From Pseudomonadota bacterium (GTDB lineage Bacteria > Pseudomonadota > Gammaproteobacteria > Steroidobacterales > Steroidobacteraceae), in the NCBI GenBank assembly GCA_023433465.1, contig JAEZCR010000270.1:1-22496 (forward strand): 22,496 nt of DNA. Reading direction: 5' to 3'. The notes under the pieces were generated by a model. It was not told the DNA's origin and searched no databases. It was given only the letters and a program-made list of their open reading frames with translations. Shown piece after piece: positions 21,410 to 22,496 of this stretch. The first letter of the stretch is position 1, and every line of letters begins with the position of its first letter. Both the position numbers and the translations under genes were made by a program.

Positions 21410-22168
21410 ATGAAACGAGCTGCTATCTTCATCTATGGCGTCGCCTGTTACGCCGTGTCGCTGGCTACCTTCCTGTATGCCATCGGGTTCATCGGCAACT
21501 TCGGAGTGCCGAAGTCCATGGATTCTCCGCGCGAGGTCGCGCTCGGCACGGCGTTGCTCGTCAACCTCGGGCTGCTCGCGCTGTTCGCCGTGCAGCACAG
21601 CGTCATGGCGCGGCCGGGCTTCAAGCGCTGGTGGACCCGGTTCGTACCTTGGTCCGCCGAGCGCAGCACCTACGTGCTGTTCTCGAGCCTCCTGTTGCTC
21701 GCGGTCTTCTGGTACTGGCAGCCCATGGGCGGAGTGATCTGGGACATCGAAGCCCCGGCCGGGCGGATCGCGATGTACGCCGCGTACGCGGCGGGCTGGG
21801 CCCTGCTGTTCTACACGACGTTCCTCATCAACCACTTCGACTTGCTCGGCCTGAGGCAGGTGTGGCTCCAGCTCGTCGGCCGGCCGTATACGCCCGTGCC
21901 GTTCCGCACGCCGTGGCTGTACACGAAGATGCGGCATCCACTGTACGTGGGCTGGCTCATGATCTTCTGGGCGACGCCGACCATGACGGTCGCGCACCTG
22001 GTGTTCGCGTTGATGACGACGGCGTACATCCTCGTGGCGATCCCGCTCGAAGAACGCGACCTCGTCGCCGCCCATCCCGAATACGCCGACTATCGCCGCC
22101 GCGTGCCGATGCTGCTGCCGTTCGGGAAGCGGCGGGCGGCGACCGACACCGCCACGAGGAGCGTGTGA
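21410..22168 (+). CDS. mddA: Methanethiol S-methyltransferase (MddA-like)
   Basis: A 252-residue multi-helix membrane protein with GGGGGA 5 nt before the ATG. It follows the MddA/isoprenylcysteine methyltransferase pattern: 'IYGVACYAVSLATFLYAIGFIGNFGVPKSMDS' at the start, 'LGLLALFAVQHSVMARPGFKRWW', 'ERSTYVLFSSLLLLAVFWYW', 'LINHFDLLGLRQVWLQLVGRPYTPVPFRTP', and the SAM/isoprenylcysteine-type end 'KMRHPLYVGWLMIFWATPTMTV' and 'EERDLVAAHPEYADYRRRVPML'. MddA methylates methanethiol with SAM to dimethyl sulfide. The specificity is assigned by overall similarity, not tested. It shares one base with the next methyltransferase start (TGATG), so the two are coexpressed. Confidence 0.85.
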   Translation: MKRAAIFIYGVACYAVSLATFLYAIGFIGNFGVPKSMDSPREVALGTALLVNLGLLALFAVQHSVMARPGFKRWWTRFVPWSAERSTYVLFSSLLLLAVFWYWQPMGGVIWDIEAPAGRIAMYAAYAAGWALLFYTTFLINHFDLLGLRQVWLQLVGRPYTPVPFRTPWLYTKMRHPLYVGWLMIFWATPTMTVAHLVFALMTTAYILVAIPLEERDLVAAHPEYADYRRRVPMLLPFGKRRAATDTATRSV

Positions 22169-22496
22169 TGGACATCGGAACGGCGCGCGTCGATCTCTTC
22201 TACAACACGTACGCGAATTTCGCGGACCGGGTGCACACCGCGATCCGGCAGGAGACGTACGGTGAGGACATCGGCCAGAACAGCTGGGTGACGGCCGACG
22301 AATACGAGCGTTACATCGAGGCCCTCAAGCTCGATGCCGGCTCGCGCGTGCTCGAAGTAGCTAGTGGCTCGGGCGGGCCGGCGCTGCATCTGGCGCGCAG
22401 GACCGGCTGCAGCGTGACCGGCATCGACGCGAACTTCAACGGTGTCGCCGCCGCGATGAAGGCCGCGTCGCGCGCGGGGCTCACCGCGCGCGTGTC
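22168..22496 (+). CDS. Class I SAM-dependent methyltransferase, N-terminal part (3' end outside window)
   Basis: The first ~109 residues are visible and run off the window. 'YGEDIGQNSWVTADEYERYIEALKL' precedes the SAM-binding motif I 'RVLEVASGSGGPALHLARRTG' and 'VTGIDANFNGV' (motif II-like acidic residue D at the end of strand 2), as in UbiE/sterol-type small-molecule methyltransferases. The acceptor cannot be told. It starts in TGATG overlap with mddA and is probably translationally coupled to it. Confidence 0.8.
   Translation, partial: MDIGTARVDLFYNTYANFADRVHTAIRQETYGEDIGQNSWVTADEYERYIEALKLDAGSRVLEVASGSGGPALHLARRTGCSVTGIDANFNGVAAAMKAASRAGLTARV

Noticed and set aside
21326..22075. Open frame extending the TPR regulator upstream by 250 codons
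   Set aside because: It is the antisense of mddA, and the winged helix begins right after the ATG at 21325.

Overview
The window is GC-rich chromosomal DNA (by eye about two-thirds G+C, not counted) from a Gram-negative bacterium. Exported and Tat-type signal peptides, an OmpA-family lipid-anchoring/peptidoglycan-binding protein, a cfa-type lipid methyltransferase, YgiQ and MddA-like genes fit a Gammaproteobacterium. A GH115 glucuronidase, a sulfatase and REP-like palindromes make me think of the Steroidobacter/Xanthomonas side of the class, but that placement is inference. Genes are tightly packed on both strands, with no rRNA, tRNA, CRISPR array, prophage or intact transposase seen.

Layout. 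1-1041: C-terminal end of a GH115 xylan alpha-glucuronidase, followed by a GFA-family zinc protein (1066-1479). 1485-2978: a Tat-exported cupin/cysteine-dioxygenase-like protein divergent from an HxlR-type regulator. 2966-3528: a ParDE-type toxin-antitoxin pair whose toxin end overlaps the regulator end. 3607-5982: the radical-SAM protein YgiQ behind a promoter and a leader of four hairpins, with a REP-like palindrome embedded in frame in the gene. 6248-7696: Tat-exported sulfatase. 7721-9489 (minus): an OmpA-family protein and a small acidic exported protein. 9728-12905: a four-gene operon of ECF sigma factor, membrane anti-sigma candidate and two exported HEAT-repeat proteins, closed by a clear intrinsic terminator. 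13010-13213: a small conserved-looking ORF. 13290-16316 (minus): an operon of BlaI-type repressor, BlaR1-like M56 membrane protease and an exported protein; the protease and the exported protein carry the same unusual repeat of about 28-30 residues. 16471-18656: a tiny membrane ORF, a REPIN-like doublet, a VIT1/CCC1-type metal transporter, another REP-like palindrome and a cyclopropane fatty acid synthase. 18879-19657: a PRC-barrel protein divergent from a small cysteine-rich metallothionein-like protein. 19670-21325 (minus): a winged-helix/TolB-like/TPR regulator divergent from mddA (methanethiol S-methyltransferase) and a second, truncated SAM methyltransferase that runs off the window.

The most interesting block is 9.7-16.4 kb. 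Two envelope-type signalling operons lie next to each other: an ECF sigma/anti-sigma pair that appears to co-express exported HEAT-repeat proteins, and a BlaI/BlaR-like pair in which the beta-lactam sensor domain is replaced by a proline-rich linker plus short repeats also present in the exported third gene product. The latter has two nearly identical palindromic operators 21 bp apart over its own promoter. I read this as a candidate undescribed sensing system; its ligand cannot be told from the sequence.
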